A model generated the notes under the pieces. The model was given only the letters and a program-made list of their open reading frames with translations, was not told the DNA's origin and ran no database searches. Position numbers and translations under genes: made by a program. 64,000 nucleotides of DNA from Burkholderiales bacterium. Its GTDB lineage: Bacteria; Pseudomonadota; Gammaproteobacteria; Burkholderiales; SG8-39. The DNA lies in contig JADLAV010000020.1 of assembly GCA_020848075.1 (NCBI GenBank), forward strand, positions 1-64,000, written 5' to 3'. This document shows, one piece after another, positions 16,448-25,427 of this stretch. The first letter of the stretch is position 1; every line of letters begins with the position of its first letter.

Positions 16448-16530
16448 GGGCGCGATTCTAAGGGGCGAATTGCAGTAGCACGCCGCGCGTTCGAAAATAG
16501 GGGGACTCGCGACCTTCCAGGGGGACTGCC

Positions 16531-17541
16531 GTGGCGCTCGATTCCTTGCTCTCCTTCCCAGTGCTGACCGGCCGGCATGGTGGTGCCCTCAACTTCACCA
16601 GGATGAACGAGCAGCAGATCATGAGCTTGGCGATCGCGCTGGAGGAGGACGATGCGCGGATCTACAACACCTACGCGGACGCGCTCGCCGCCGACTATCC
16701 GGACACGGCACAGCTCTTCCGCGGCATGGCTGCCGAGGAGGACGGCCATCGCCACCGGCTGATCGAGCTGTACCGCCAGCGTTTCGGCGAGCGCATCCTG
16801 CTGATCCGCCGCGAGGACGTGCGGGGCTTCATCACGCGCAAACCCGTGTGGCTCGCGCAGCCGCTCGACCTGGACAAGATCCGCGCGCAGGCCGAAATCA
16901 TGGAGGCCGATTCGCGACGCTTCTATGCGCAGGCCGCGCGGCGCACGAGCGACGCTGCGCTCCGCCAGCTCCTCGGCGACCTCGCCGCGGAGGAGAGCCG
17001 GCACGAGTCGACGGCCGAAACCCTGGGCGACAAGTTCCTGACACCCGCGAACCTGCACACCGAGGGCGAGACCCAGCGGCGCCTCTTCCTCCTCCAGTTC
17101 GTCCAGCCGGGCCTCGCGGGGCTGATGGACGGCTCGGTATCGACGCTCGCGCCGCTGTTCGCCGCCGCGTTCGCCACGCACGACACGTGGAGCACCTTCC
17201 TCGTGGGGCTCGCCGCCGCGATCGGCGCGGGCATCAGCATGGCCTTCGCCGAGGCGCTGTCGGACGACGGCGCGCTCACCGGCCGGGGACACCCCGTGAT
17301 CCGCGGTGCGGTCACCGGGGTGATGACCGCGCTCGGCGGGCTCGGCCACACGCTGCCCTACCTGATCCCGCAGTTTCACGTCGCCACGGCGCTCGCGATC
17401 GCAGTCGTCGTGCTGGAGCTCATCGCGATCGCCTGGGTGCGGCAGCGCTACATGGAGACGTCCTTCGGCCTCGCCGCGCTGCAGGTGATCGTCGGCGGTC
17501 TGCTCGTGTTCGCTGCCGGCGTGTTGATTGGCGGCGCCTGA
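16531..17541 (+). CDS. mbfA: Ferritin-like/VIT1 iron exporter (MbfA-type)
   Basis: This 336-residue fusion has an N-terminal ferritin-like diiron domain (about residues 25-170) with LEEDDARIYNTYADAL, AAEEDGHRHRLIELY and AAEESRHEST, the E/ExxH ligands. A C-terminal VIT1-type membrane domain follows (about 195-336; GLMDGSVSTLAPLFAAAF, AEALSDDG). The arrangement matches MbfA, which exports iron and protects against peroxide. The start is GTG 16531, just after GGGGGAC; an internal ATG before EQQIMSLAI is a fallback. Iron export suits the oxidative and NO-stress neighbourhood. Confidence 0.9.
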   Translation: MALDSLLSFPVLTGRHGGALNFTRMNEQQIMSLAIALEEDDARIYNTYADALAADYPDTAQLFRGMAAEEDGHRHRLIELYRQRFGERILLIRREDVRGFITRKPVWLAQPLDLDKIRAQAEIMEADSRRFYAQAARRTSDAALRQLLGDLAAEESRHESTAETLGDKFLTPANLHTEGETQRRLFLLQFVQPGLAGLMDGSVSTLAPLFAAAFATHDTWSTFLVGLAAAIGAGISMAFAEALSDDGALTGRGHPVIRGAVTGVMTALGGLGHTLPYLIPQFHVATALAIAVVVLELIAIAWVRQRYMETSFGLAALQVIVGGLLVFAAGVLIGGA

Positions 17542-17633
17542 ACGTGGGATGCTGAACTAGCGAGTGCGCGCTCGAACCTTGGCCCTGCCACCGGCGGCGG
17601 GTGTATCCTCTCCTTCCGATCGGCCGCCTCGCA

Positions 17634-17661
17634 GACGAAGGAACCATCGCCGCGTGAACCG
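17634..17661 (+). repeat. Copy of the alkA gene end (28 bp, one mismatch to 11774-11801)
   Basis: GACGAAGGAACCATCGCCGC is identical at 11774 and 17634, followed by A or G and then TGAACCG. In the first copy it encodes the last residues and stop of AlkA. In the second it lies just upstream of, and overlaps, the DUF488 start. Weaker similarity extends leftwards (CGGCTTGCC against CGCCTCGCA). It looks like the remnant of a duplicated gene end. Confidence 0.6.
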
Positions 17662-18049
17662 CGAGAAACCCGCCGTGCTGAGCGTCAAGCGCGTGTACGA
17701 GCCCGCGGCGCGCGCCGACGGCGCGCGATTCCTGGTCGAGCGGCTCTGGCCGCGCGGCATGAAGAAGGAGGCGCTGGCGATGAAGGCCTGGGTCAAGGAC
17801 GTCGCCCCGAGCGACGCGCTGCGGCGCTGGTTCGCGCACGACGCGGCGAAGTGGACCGAGTTCCGCAGGCGCTATTTCGCCGAGCTGAAAGGCCGCATGG
17901 ACGCCCTGCGCCCGATCCTCGAGGCGCTCGAGCGCGGCAACGCGACGCTCCTTTACAGCGCGCACGACACCGAGCACAACAACGCTGTCGCGCTGAAGGA
18001 GTATCTGGAGCGCATCCGCGGGGGCACCGCGGCAAAGCGCAAAAGCTGA
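17654..18049 (+). CDS. DUF488 family protein
   Basis: This 131-residue cytoplasmic protein has SVKRVYEPAARADGARFLVERLWPRGMKK followed by WVKDVAPSDALRRWF, the diagnostic DUF488 pattern, and LLYSAHDTEHNNA near the C-terminus. The function is unknown. It starts at GTG 17654, with AAGGA about ten bases upstream inside the alkA-like repeat. The start codon itself falls in the repeat, at the base that differs from the alkA copy. Confidence 0.82.
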   Translation: MNREKPAVLSVKRVYEPAARADGARFLVERLWPRGMKKEALAMKAWVKDVAPSDALRRWFAHDAAKWTEFRRRYFAELKGRMDALRPILEALERGNATLLYSAHDTEHNNAVALKEYLERIRGGTAAKRKS

Positions 18050-18206
18050 ACCGGGCTCGCGCTGGCGCGGAGGAAACGGCGCCGGGGACGACCGCCACCG
18101 CCGCGGGGCGGAACGCTTGCACGGATCGCGGTGCGATCGCCGGGTTGTCACGACAGTCCGTCATTCGGCAGAATCAGCGCCGCACGCCCTGCAGGATCGG
18201 ATCCGA

Positions 18207-19766
18207 ATGACATCACCTACGCGCAGCGGAAAGACCCGGCGCCCTCTCGTCCTGACGGCGATCGTCATGGCGATGTTCATGGCGGCGATCGAGGCCACCA
18301 TCGTCGCCACGGCGATGCCGAGCATTGCGGCGAAGCTGGGAGGCCTGTCGCTCTACAGCTGGGTGTTCTCCTCGTTCTTGCTCATGCAGGCCGTCACCAT
18401 CCCGATCTACGGCAAGCTGGCGGACGTCTTCGGGCGAAAGCTCCTGTTCAACACCGGAATCGTCATATTCCTGATCGCCTCCACGCTCTGCGGCTTCGCC
18501 GGATCGATGATGGTCCTCGTCGTCTGCCGGCTTGGCCAGGGATTGGGCGCCGGCGCAATCCAGCCGCTGGCGGTCACGCTGATCGGCGACATGTACACGC
18601 TGGAGGAGCGCGCCCGGGTACAGGGTTACGTCGCGAGCGTGTGGGGGATCTCGGCGGTGCTGGGGCCGCTCGCAGGCGCCCTCATCGTCCAGTACCTGCC
18701 GTGGGCCTGGGTATTCTGGATCAACGTCCCTTTCGGCCTGGCGAGCATATTCCTGGTGTCGCGCTATCTGCACGAGCACATCGAGCATCGCGAGCGCAGC
18801 ATCGACTACGCGGGCGCTGTCCTGCTGCTCCTCGCGCTCTCCTCGTTGATGCTCGCGCTCACGCAGGGGAGCCATTGGGGCGTCCCGGCGATTGCCCTGC
18901 TCGTCGCGCTTGCCGCTGGCGCGTTCTGGATGCTGCTGCGGCAGGAGCGCTGGGCGGCCGACCCGGTGTTGCACGTGGAACTGTGGCGCGTGCGGCTCAT
19001 CCGGCTCGCCAACCTGGCGACCCTCAACGCGGGCGTGGCGATGATGGGGCTGATCGGCTTTCTGCCGATGTTCATCCAGGGCGTCCTCCACCGCTCACCG
19101 GTGGTCGCCGGGCTCACGCTTTCCATGATGTCGCTCGGGTGGCCGATTGCGTCGGTGATCGCGGGCCGGGCGCTGCCCCGCGCCGGTGTGCCCCGACTCG
19201 CACGCAGCGGTGGCATCGCGCTCTTCGCCGGGAGCCTGATCGTCGCGTTGCTGGGCGGCTACGGCCCGGTCGCGGCGGCCAGCGGCTCGCTACTCGTCGG
19301 CGCCGGCCTCGGCATCCTGAACACGACGTTCATCGTCACGATCCAGGAGAGCGTCGGCTGGAATCAGCGCGGCACGGCGACGGCGATGAACATTCTGATG
19401 CGCATCCTGGGCAACGCGCTCGGCGCGGCGGTCCTGGGGGGCGTGCTGAACATGGCCCTACGCCGTTCGATCGAAGCCGCGGGGGACAGCGCCGGCACTT
19501 CCTTCGCGACCCTGCAGTCCCTGCTCGAGGGGACGGCGCTGCCGGGTGCGGGCACCGGCGCGCTCTACGAGGGATTCGCCGCGGGGCTTCACGGCGTCTT
19601 CTGGACCGGCGTCGTGTTTGCCGGCGTGGTGCTGGTCGCCAGCTGGCGGATACCGCACGCTCAACCGGCTGAACCCGCGCCGGTGCAGCGGCCGCAAACG
19701 AAGGCGGTCACTCCCGGCCGGAAGCGGGATCGGGGCAGTCACTCTGTCATGGGAAGGTCCGACTGA
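18207..19766 (+). CDS. MFS efflux transporter, EmrB/QacA type
   Basis: This 519-residue protein has about 14 predicted helices. MAAIEATIVATAMPSIAAKLGG is the first helix, GKLADVFGRK is motif A, and RLGQGLGAGAIQPLAVTLI is motif C. The C-terminal tail is basic and hydrophilic. It is the second multidrug-type exporter within 4 kb and is only distantly similar to the first. AGGATCGGA precedes the ATG at 18207. Substrate unknown. Confidence 0.9.
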   Translation: MTSPTRSGKTRRPLVLTAIVMAMFMAAIEATIVATAMPSIAAKLGGLSLYSWVFSSFLLMQAVTIPIYGKLADVFGRKLLFNTGIVIFLIASTLCGFAGSMMVLVVCRLGQGLGAGAIQPLAVTLIGDMYTLEERARVQGYVASVWGISAVLGPLAGALIVQYLPWAWVFWINVPFGLASIFLVSRYLHEHIEHRERSIDYAGAVLLLLALSSLMLALTQGSHWGVPAIALLVALAAGAFWMLLRQERWAADPVLHVELWRVRLIRLANLATLNAGVAMMGLIGFLPMFIQGVLHRSPVVAGLTLSMMSLGWPIASVIAGRALPRAGVPRLARSGGIALFAGSLIVALLGGYGPVAAASGSLLVGAGLGILNTTFIVTIQESVGWNQRGTATAMNILMRILGNALGAAVLGGVLNMALRRSIEAAGDSAGTSFATLQSLLEGTALPGAGTGALYEGFAAGLHGVFWTGVVFAGVVLVASWRIPHAQPAEPAPVQRPQTKAVTPGRKRDRGSHSVMGRSD

Positions 19767-19859
19767 GCCATCCTCGCGAAACGTACCCCGGGGAGGTAAT
19801 CGGGGGCGAGGAGCGTCGTCGACTGCGATCGAACTGGATTCCCGCGTGCGCGAGTGTCG

Positions 19860-20810
19860 TCAGTAGCGGTAACAGCCGCTCAGCGCCGCTCGCGTGGCCG
19901 CGGTCGAATCCTTCAGCGAGACCTCGCCCTGCGTCGTGCCGTTGATGCGTAGGAAGGACTCGGTGCTCAAACGCGCCAGCTTGTCCCGCGTCGCGTCGCG
20001 GCCCCGGTGCGCCAGCCATTGCGGCAGTTCCGAACGGGACAGGTCGGCGAGCCACAGCGTTCCATCGCGGTTACCGGGCGCCATTGGCACGTTCACCGTC
20101 CAGCCGCGAAACACGAAGGTCAGCGTGACCGGGCCGGCGGGCGGGTGCATCTTCAGCAGCATCGCGAGCACCGGCTTGCCCTGGTCGCAGAACACGCTGA
20201 GCGTCTTGATCACCGAGTCGATTGGCACGGCCATCGCCAGCAGGTGGCCAGCGGCGTTACGCGTCTGCCACGCGGGTGCGGCAGATGCCTCTGGTGGCGG
20301 CGCGACCGGCACGGCAGGGGCCGCTCCGGATTTCGGCGGCGGCGCCGGCGTGGCCTGCATGCCGCATTTGGCGTAGGGCGAGCCGCGCACCAGCGCGGCC
20401 TGCAACGGCGACAGCGACTGCCCGGGCCCGAGATTCGGCTCGAACTTGAGGGTGCCGGGCCTCTCGTCCGGGTTGATGGTCATCAGCACGCGGCCGAAGT
20501 CGTCGTCACTCACCGGGAACGGGAAGAACCAGCGGCTGATGCCCCGATAGTCCTGACCCATGTAGCTGAGCGCCCATTCGATCGTGCTGCTGCGCGTATC
20601 CTTGCCCGCGACGCGGTACGTGAAACCCGAGCCGTCCACCAGGATCCGCGGCTCGCGCTGGCAGTCGCCGTGCGGTGCATAGGTGCCGTAAATGTCCTGC
20701 AGGTCCTGGCCCTCGAGGCGCTTGATCGTCAGCGCGTGCGCCGCGCCGGTCGCGACGAGCGCCGCGAGGGCGAACCAAAGTGCGTACCAGCATGCTTGGC
20801 GCGTGTGCAC
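19860..20810 (-). CDS. Secreted hypothetical protein
   Basis: This 316-residue protein has an N-terminal signal peptide (WYALWFALAALVATGAAHA). The first domain contains DLQDIYGTYAPHGDCQREP. A Pro/Ala linker (about residues 165-190) separates it from a second domain with SVIKTLSVFCDQGKPVLAM and a C-terminal GCYRY. Four Cys in the mature protein could form disulfides. The start is taken as GTG 20810, directly before the signal sequence. I do not recognise the family. It is divergent from the ferritin-like gene. Confidence 0.6.
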   Translation of the reverse strand: MHTRQACWYALWFALAALVATGAAHALTIKRLEGQDLQDIYGTYAPHGDCQREPRILVDGSGFTYRVAGKDTRSSTIEWALSYMGQDYRGISRWFFPFPVSDDDFGRVLMTINPDERPGTLKFEPNLGPGQSLSPLQAALVRGSPYAKCGMQATPAPPPKSGAAPAVPVAPPPEASAAPAWQTRNAAGHLLAMAVPIDSVIKTLSVFCDQGKPVLAMLLKMHPPAGPVTLTFVFRGWTVNVPMAPGNRDGTLWLADLSRSELPQWLAHRGRDATRDKLARLSTESFLRINGTTQGEVSLKDSTAATRAALSGCYRY

Positions 20811-21009
20811 GTTAGAACGCTCCGTTTGTGGGTTGCGCGCGAGCTGCGCTTCCGGCAGAAGGATACCAGCGCGCGCGATCGAAAACTCACCGCCATCTCG
20901 TCTGCATGGGCGGTTGGTGGACTGCCGGCGCCAGAGTGCCGCGCAGTCGTCGGAAACGGGGGAAAATGTATAATCCGGCGACCCTCGCTTCTGCTTCGGA
21001 AGAGATGCC

Positions 21010-21495
21010 ATGAGCTATACGCTACCGGAGTTCTTCGCCCACGCGATCGCGCTCGAGAACGAGGCCGCCGAGCGCTACCTAGAGCTGGCCGACATGATGG
21101 AGGCGCACCGAAACGACGAGGTCTCGACGCTCTTCCGGGACATGGTGCGGTTCTCGCAGATGCATCGCGACGAGATCAAGGCGCGGGTCGGCGCCATCCA
21201 GTTGCCCGAGCTGCGTTCCTGGCAATACCGCTGGCGGTCCTCGCCCGAAGCCGGCGGCGAGGAGGCCTTCGATTACACGCTCGACGCTCACACCGCGCTC
21301 AGGTACGCGCGCGCCAACGAGGTGCGCGCGATGGAGTACTACCAGCGAGTGGCGAAGGAATCCACCGACAAGGAAGTCGTCCGCCTCGCGCTCGAGTTCG
21401 CGAGCGAGGAGGAAGGGCATGTCGCCGCGCTCGACAAGTGGCTGGAGCGAACGAAGCGGCCGTCGGCGACCTGGGCATCCGACCCCGGCACGTAG
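21010..21495 (+). CDS. Ferritin-like/rubrerythrin-type diiron protein
   Basis: This 161-residue four-helix protein has LENEAAERYLELADMM, MVRFSQMHRDEI, ANEVRAMEYYQRV and ASEEEGHVAALDKWL, which supply the E and ExxH ligands of a diiron site. It has no rubredoxin domain. It may store iron or reduce peroxide, like the ferritin-like part of the MbfA homologue 4 kb away. GGAAGAGA precedes the ATG at 21010. Confidence 0.82.
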   Translation: MSYTLPEFFAHAIALENEAAERYLELADMMEAHRNDEVSTLFRDMVRFSQMHRDEIKARVGAIQLPELRSWQYRWRSSPEAGGEEAFDYTLDAHTALRYARANEVRAMEYYQRVAKESTDKEVVRLALEFASEEEGHVAALDKWLERTKRPSATWASDPGT

Positions 21496-21639
21496 CCGTC
21501 TCGCGCTGCACCACGGGCGCGCGGTGCAACTCTGCTTGACAATCACCTGACACGACAGTAGCTTGGCCGGGTTTCGCCAGCGCCGCATCACGCGCTTGGT
21601 CTCCGGAGATGGCGCGTTGCGGTCCCTCAACCCGATGTG

Positions 21640-21676
21640 CGGGCACAGATGCCCGTTGACGGGGAGCGTCCCCGTC
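21640..21676 (+). promoter_or_regulatory. Two tandem hairpins in the leader of the sugar ABC operon
   Basis: The first hairpin is CGGGCA-CAGA-TGCCCG (21640-21655). The second is GACGGGGA-GCG-TCCCCGTC (21658-21676), a perfect 8-bp stem. The AGGAGG ribosome site starts five bases after it. A TTGACA hexamer at 21536 may be the -35 of the promoter. The structure could act on transcript stability or on translation start. Confidence 0.45.
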
Positions 21677-21691
21677 AGTCAGGAGGCTTCG

Positions 21692-22996
21692 ATGATCGAG
21701 CACACCCCCCGTGCGAAGCGCGGCGCCGGCCGGCGCCGATTCCTCCGGCGATCGCTGGCCGCCGGCGCCCTCGCGGCGGCGCCCACCTTCCTGGTCCGCC
21801 GTTACGCGCAGGCTCAGGAGAAGACGCTCAAGGTCGTCCACTGGAAGCACTTCGTGCCGGACTACGACAAGTACTTCGACGTCTTCGCCAAGGAGTTCGG
21901 CGAGAAGCACAAGTGCAAAGTCGAGGTCGATTACGTCGCCACGCCGGACCTGCCGACGGCCATCGCCGCCGACATCTCGCGCCGCGGGGGCCACGACGTC
22001 TTCATGCTGAACGGCACCGGCTCGTGGCTCTACGACCAGATCCTCGTCGACGTCACGGACGTGGCGAACCGCCTCGGCAAGGAGTTCGGCGGATGGATTC
22101 CCGAGGCCAAGGACGTCGCGGTGGTGCGGGGCAAATGGCTCTGCATCCCGCACTGGTACATGAGCTTCCCGTGGATCATCAACCGGCAGTATTTCACCCA
22201 GGTCGGCGAGGACTTCACGGACAAGACGACGTGGGAGGATGTCCGCCGCATCGGCGCCAAGCTGAAGGCGATCGGGCACCCTCTCGGCATCCCCATCTCG
22301 CAGACACCGGATTCGAACGACAACCTCGTGCCGGTGATGCTCTCCTACAAGGCGTACATGTTCGACAAGAACGGCGGCATCGCCTTCGCGAAGAAGGAGA
22401 TCGTCGAGGTGCTGCGCTTTGGCGCCGCGCTCTACAAGGACACGATGACCGACGAGGTGCTCTCCTGGGACGACACCTCGAACAACCGCTTCATCGCCTC
22501 CGGCAAGGGCTCGATGATCTGCAACCCGATCAGCGCCTACCGTACCGCGGCGAAGGACCAGCCCGACGTCTACAAGAACCTCGAGATCGTGAAGCCGCCC
22601 ATCGGCGTGCAGGGCATCCGCGTCGGCGGCGCGCGCACCATGTCCTACGGCATCTACAACTTCTCGCAGGTGCAGGACCTCGCCAAGGAGTTCCTGTACG
22701 CGATGAACCAGGAAGGCCTGAGGGGCATGGAGGCCTCGACGGGCTACAACCATCCTTACCTCAACGCCTTCTTCAAGAAGCCCATGCCGGTCATCGGCCA
22801 CGAGCCCAAGCTCGAGCTGCTGCAGGACTACCAACAGTACGTGAAGTTCATCGGCTGGCCGGGTCCGATGACGAAGATCGCGACCACGATGTACGCCAAG
22901 TTCATCGTGCCGACGATGTTCGCCGAGGTGTGCACGGGCCGGAAGACGCCGCGCCAGGCCATGGACGATGCGGAGAAGAAGCTCCGTGCCGTCTAG
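21692..22996 (+). CDS. Sugar ABC transporter substrate-binding protein (family 1), Tat-exported
   Basis: This 434-residue periplasmic binding protein begins with a twin-arginine signal (RRRFLRRSLAAGALAAAP, cleavage near AQA). The mature part starts KTLKVVHWKHFVPDYDKYF, as in CUT1-type carbohydrate-binding proteins. Tat export suggests it folds before export. AGGAGG at 21681 fixes the ATG at 21692. It is the first gene of a four-gene operon with ATPase and two permeases. The ligand is unknown; a carbohydrate or polyol is likely. Confidence 0.88.
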   Translation: MIEHTPRAKRGAGRRRFLRRSLAAGALAAAPTFLVRRYAQAQEKTLKVVHWKHFVPDYDKYFDVFAKEFGEKHKCKVEVDYVATPDLPTAIAADISRRGGHDVFMLNGTGSWLYDQILVDVTDVANRLGKEFGGWIPEAKDVAVVRGKWLCIPHWYMSFPWIINRQYFTQVGEDFTDKTTWEDVRRIGAKLKAIGHPLGIPISQTPDSNDNLVPVMLSYKAYMFDKNGGIAFAKKEIVEVLRFGAALYKDTMTDEVLSWDDTSNNRFIASGKGSMICNPISAYRTAAKDQPDVYKNLEIVKPPIGVQGIRVGGARTMSYGIYNFSQVQDLAKEFLYAMNQEGLRGMEASTGYNHPYLNAFFKKPMPVIGHEPKLELLQDYQQYVKFIGWPGPMTKIATTMYAKFIVPTMFAEVCTGRKTPRQAMDDAEKKLRAV

Positions 22997-23028
22997 CGTG
23001 ACGGGCGCCGGCCGGGCCGGAGCGCTGG

Positions 23029-24114
23029 ATGGCCGACGTCACCTTCGAGAAGGTTGAAAAGAGGTTCGGCGAGGTCTATGCCGTCCGCGGCGTGGACCTC
23101 GCCATCCGGGACCGGGAGTTCGTCGTCCTCGTCGGGCCGTCCGGCTGCGGCAAGACCACCACGCTGCGCATGCTCGCCGGTCTGGAGGACGTGACGGCCG
23201 GCGACATCCGCATCGGCGGCCGCTCGGTGACGCACCTGGCGCCGCGCGACCGCGACATCGCCATGGTCTTCCAGAGCTACGCGCTCTACCCGCACATGAC
23301 GGTGGAGAAGAACCTTTCGTTCTCGCTGCGCCTGCGCGGCGTGCCGAAGGCGGAGATCGACCGCCGCGTGCAGGATGTGGCCAAGATCCTGGGCCTCGGC
23401 GAGCACCTCCAGCGCAAGCCCCGGCAGCTCTCCGGCGGTCAGCGCCAGCGCGTCGCCGTCGGCGCCGCGCTCTGCCGACAGGCCGGCGTGTTGCTCTTCG
23501 ACGAGCCGCTCTCGAATCTCGACGCCAAGCTGCGCGTGCACATGCGCACCGAGCTCAAGCGCCTGCACCACTCGTTCAAGTCGACCATGATCTACGTCAC
23601 CCACGACCAGGTGGAAGCGATGACGATGGGCGACCGCATCGTGCTGATGAACCACGGCGTCATCTGCCAGGTGGGGACGCCGCTCGAGCTCTACGAGCGG
23701 CCGGCGACGCGCTTCGTGGCGGGCTTCATCGGGAGCCCGCCCATGAACTTCTTCGAGGCGCGCCTCGTCGCCGCCGATGGGGGCGCTGCGGTGGAGCTCG
23801 GCGGTGAGCTCCGCCTGCCGCTGCCCCGGCCCGAACTGGCGGCGCAGGCGGGCCGCCCGGTCGTCTTCGGCATCCGGCCCGAGCACATCGTGCTGGGCGA
23901 GGGCGCCCGGCCGGGCGCGGTCCGCGTCCCGGCAGTGGTGGACGAAGTCGAGCCGCTCGGCCACGATGCGATCGTCACCGCGCGGTGCGGCGCCGGCGTC
24001 TTCCAGGTGCAGTCCGAGCACTACGCCGGCGTGAAGCGGCTCGACCAGGTCGACGCCTGGTTCCGGATGGAACGGGCGTTCGTGTTCGACGGCGAGAACG
24101 AATGCGCGATCTAG
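23029..24114 (+). CDS. Sugar ABC transporter ATP-binding protein (UgpC/MalK type)
   Basis: This 361-residue ATPase has Walker [11 protein letters not shown]-loop FQSYALYP, signature LSGGQRQRV, Walker [12 protein letters not shown] and the switch His in VTHDQVEAM. The C-terminal TOBE-like regulatory domain (about residues 235-361) is typical of the CUT1 family. Its 3' end overlaps the start of the first permease by 13 bases, which supports a single operon. Confidence 0.95.
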   Translation: MADVTFEKVEKRFGEVYAVRGVDLAIRDREFVVLVGPSGCGKTTTLRMLAGLEDVTAGDIRIGGRSVTHLAPRDRDIAMVFQSYALYPHMTVEKNLSFSLRLRGVPKAEIDRRVQDVAKILGLGEHLQRKPRQLSGGQRQRVAVGAALCRQAGVLLFDEPLSNLDAKLRVHMRTELKRLHHSFKSTMIYVTHDQVEAMTMGDRIVLMNHGVICQVGTPLELYERPATRFVAGFIGSPPMNFFEARLVAADGGAAVELGGELRLPLPRPELAAQAGRPVVFGIRPEHIVLGEGARPGAVRVPAVVDEVEPLGHDAIVTARCGAGVFQVQSEHYAGVKRLDQVDAWFRMERAFVFDGENECAI

Positions 24115-25427
24115 CCGCCAGCGCGGCGCCGCCTGCCGCGCGTCGCGGCCGCCTGCTCGAGAACGAGCGCTCGCTCGGCTACGTGCTCGTGGTCCCGGCG
24201 GTGATCTACCTCGCCGTCTTCATCGCGTACCCCTTCCTGATGTCGATCTACCTGAGCCTCTCCGACGCGGAGGCCGGCAACCGGGAGTGGCACTACGCGG
24301 GCTTCGACAACTATTCGAAGATCACGAGCTACGTGGGGCTGGCGGACGATTTCGTGCTCGCCTCGCTGCCCGACGAGGCGGCCGCGCGGGCGCTGGTGGA
24401 TGCACGCGGGCAGGGGAAGGTGTTGATCGAGCCCGGCCGCGACGGGCGCACGCGCGCCGCGCTCCAGATCGGCGAGCGCACGATCCCGCTCCTCGAGCTG
24501 CCGGACGAGAAGGACGCCTCGTTCCTCGCCGACACCATCCTGAACGACTTCGACTGGCAGGTGCGGCGAAGCGGCGGCGCGTGGACGGTCGTCGCGCACG
24601 CGAAGGACGAGCCGGTGTCGCTCGGGCAGTTCGACTCCCGCCAGGCCGTGAACGCAGCCCTGAAGGACGAGGTGCTGACGAAGGCGGCCACGCAGGTGAA
24701 GACGAACGGCACCGGCGTGCTGCAGGACCCGAACTTCGTGCTCGCCGTGAAGAACACGTTCAAGTACACCTTCGGCACCGAGATCATCAAGCTCCTGATC
24801 GGCGTGCCGTGCGCGCTGATCCTCAACCGCAAGTTCGGCGGCCGCCGCCTGCTGCGCGGGCTGGTGGTCATCCCGTGGGTCATCCCCATCGCCATCAGCG
24901 CGCAGGCGTGGCTCTGGATCCTCGACTCCACCTACAGCGTGATCAACTGGTGCCTGGTGCACTGGGGGCTGCTCGCGCCGGCGGACATCATCAACTTCCG
25001 GGGCGACAAGGACTGGGCGATGTTCTCCGTGATCCTCGTGAACGTCTGGCGCGGCTTTCCGTTCACCGCCATCGTGATTCTCGCCGGCCTCACCGCGATC
25101 CCCGACGAGATCCTGGAGCGCGCGCGCCTGGACGGCGCCAACGCGATACAGCGCTTCGTGCACATCATCTCGCCCATGGTGCGTCCGATCCTGCTCGTGT
25201 CGCTGCTCTTCTCGGTGATCTTCAGCTTCACCGATTTCAACACGATCTGGATCATCACCAAGGGCGGGCCGTACGACCAGACGCAGGTGCTCTCGACCTA
25301 CGCCTACCAGCTCGGCGTGAACGCGGGCTACCTCGGCAAGGGCGCCGCGGTGTCGCTCTTCATGTTCCCGATCATGGCGGTCATGGTCTTCTTCATGCTG
25401 CGCTTCCTGCGCCGGGAGGCGATGTGA
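24102..25427 (+). CDS. Sugar ABC permease 1 with large extracytoplasmic insertion
   Basis: This 441-residue inner-membrane permease (MalF-like) ends with the EAA-type loop [19 protein letters not shown] and normal final helices. Between the first helix and [15 protein letters not shown] there are about 150 extra residues (66-215), soluble and charged, which should face the periplasm. ATG 24102 overlaps the ATPase gene. The insertion is unlike the usual 290-300 residue permeases, although MalF also has a periplasmic domain at this position. Confidence 0.9.
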   Translation: MRDLAASAAPPAARRGRLLENERSLGYVLVVPAVIYLAVFIAYPFLMSIYLSLSDAEAGNREWHYAGFDNYSKITSYVGLADDFVLASLPDEAAARALVDARGQGKVLIEPGRDGRTRAALQIGERTIPLLELPDEKDASFLADTILNDFDWQVRRSGGAWTVVAHAKDEPVSLGQFDSRQAVNAALKDEVLTKAATQVKTNGTGVLQDPNFVLAVKNTFKYTFGTEIIKLLIGVPCALILNRKFGGRRLLRGLVVIPWVIPIAISAQAWLWILDSTYSVINWCLVHWGLLAPADIINFRGDKDWAMFSVILVNVWRGFPFTAIVILAGLTAIPDEILERARLDGANAIQRFVHIISPMVRPILLVSLLFSVIFSFTDFNTIWIITKGGPYDQTQVLSTYAYQLGVNAGYLGKGAAVSLFMFPIMAVMVFFMLRFLRREAM

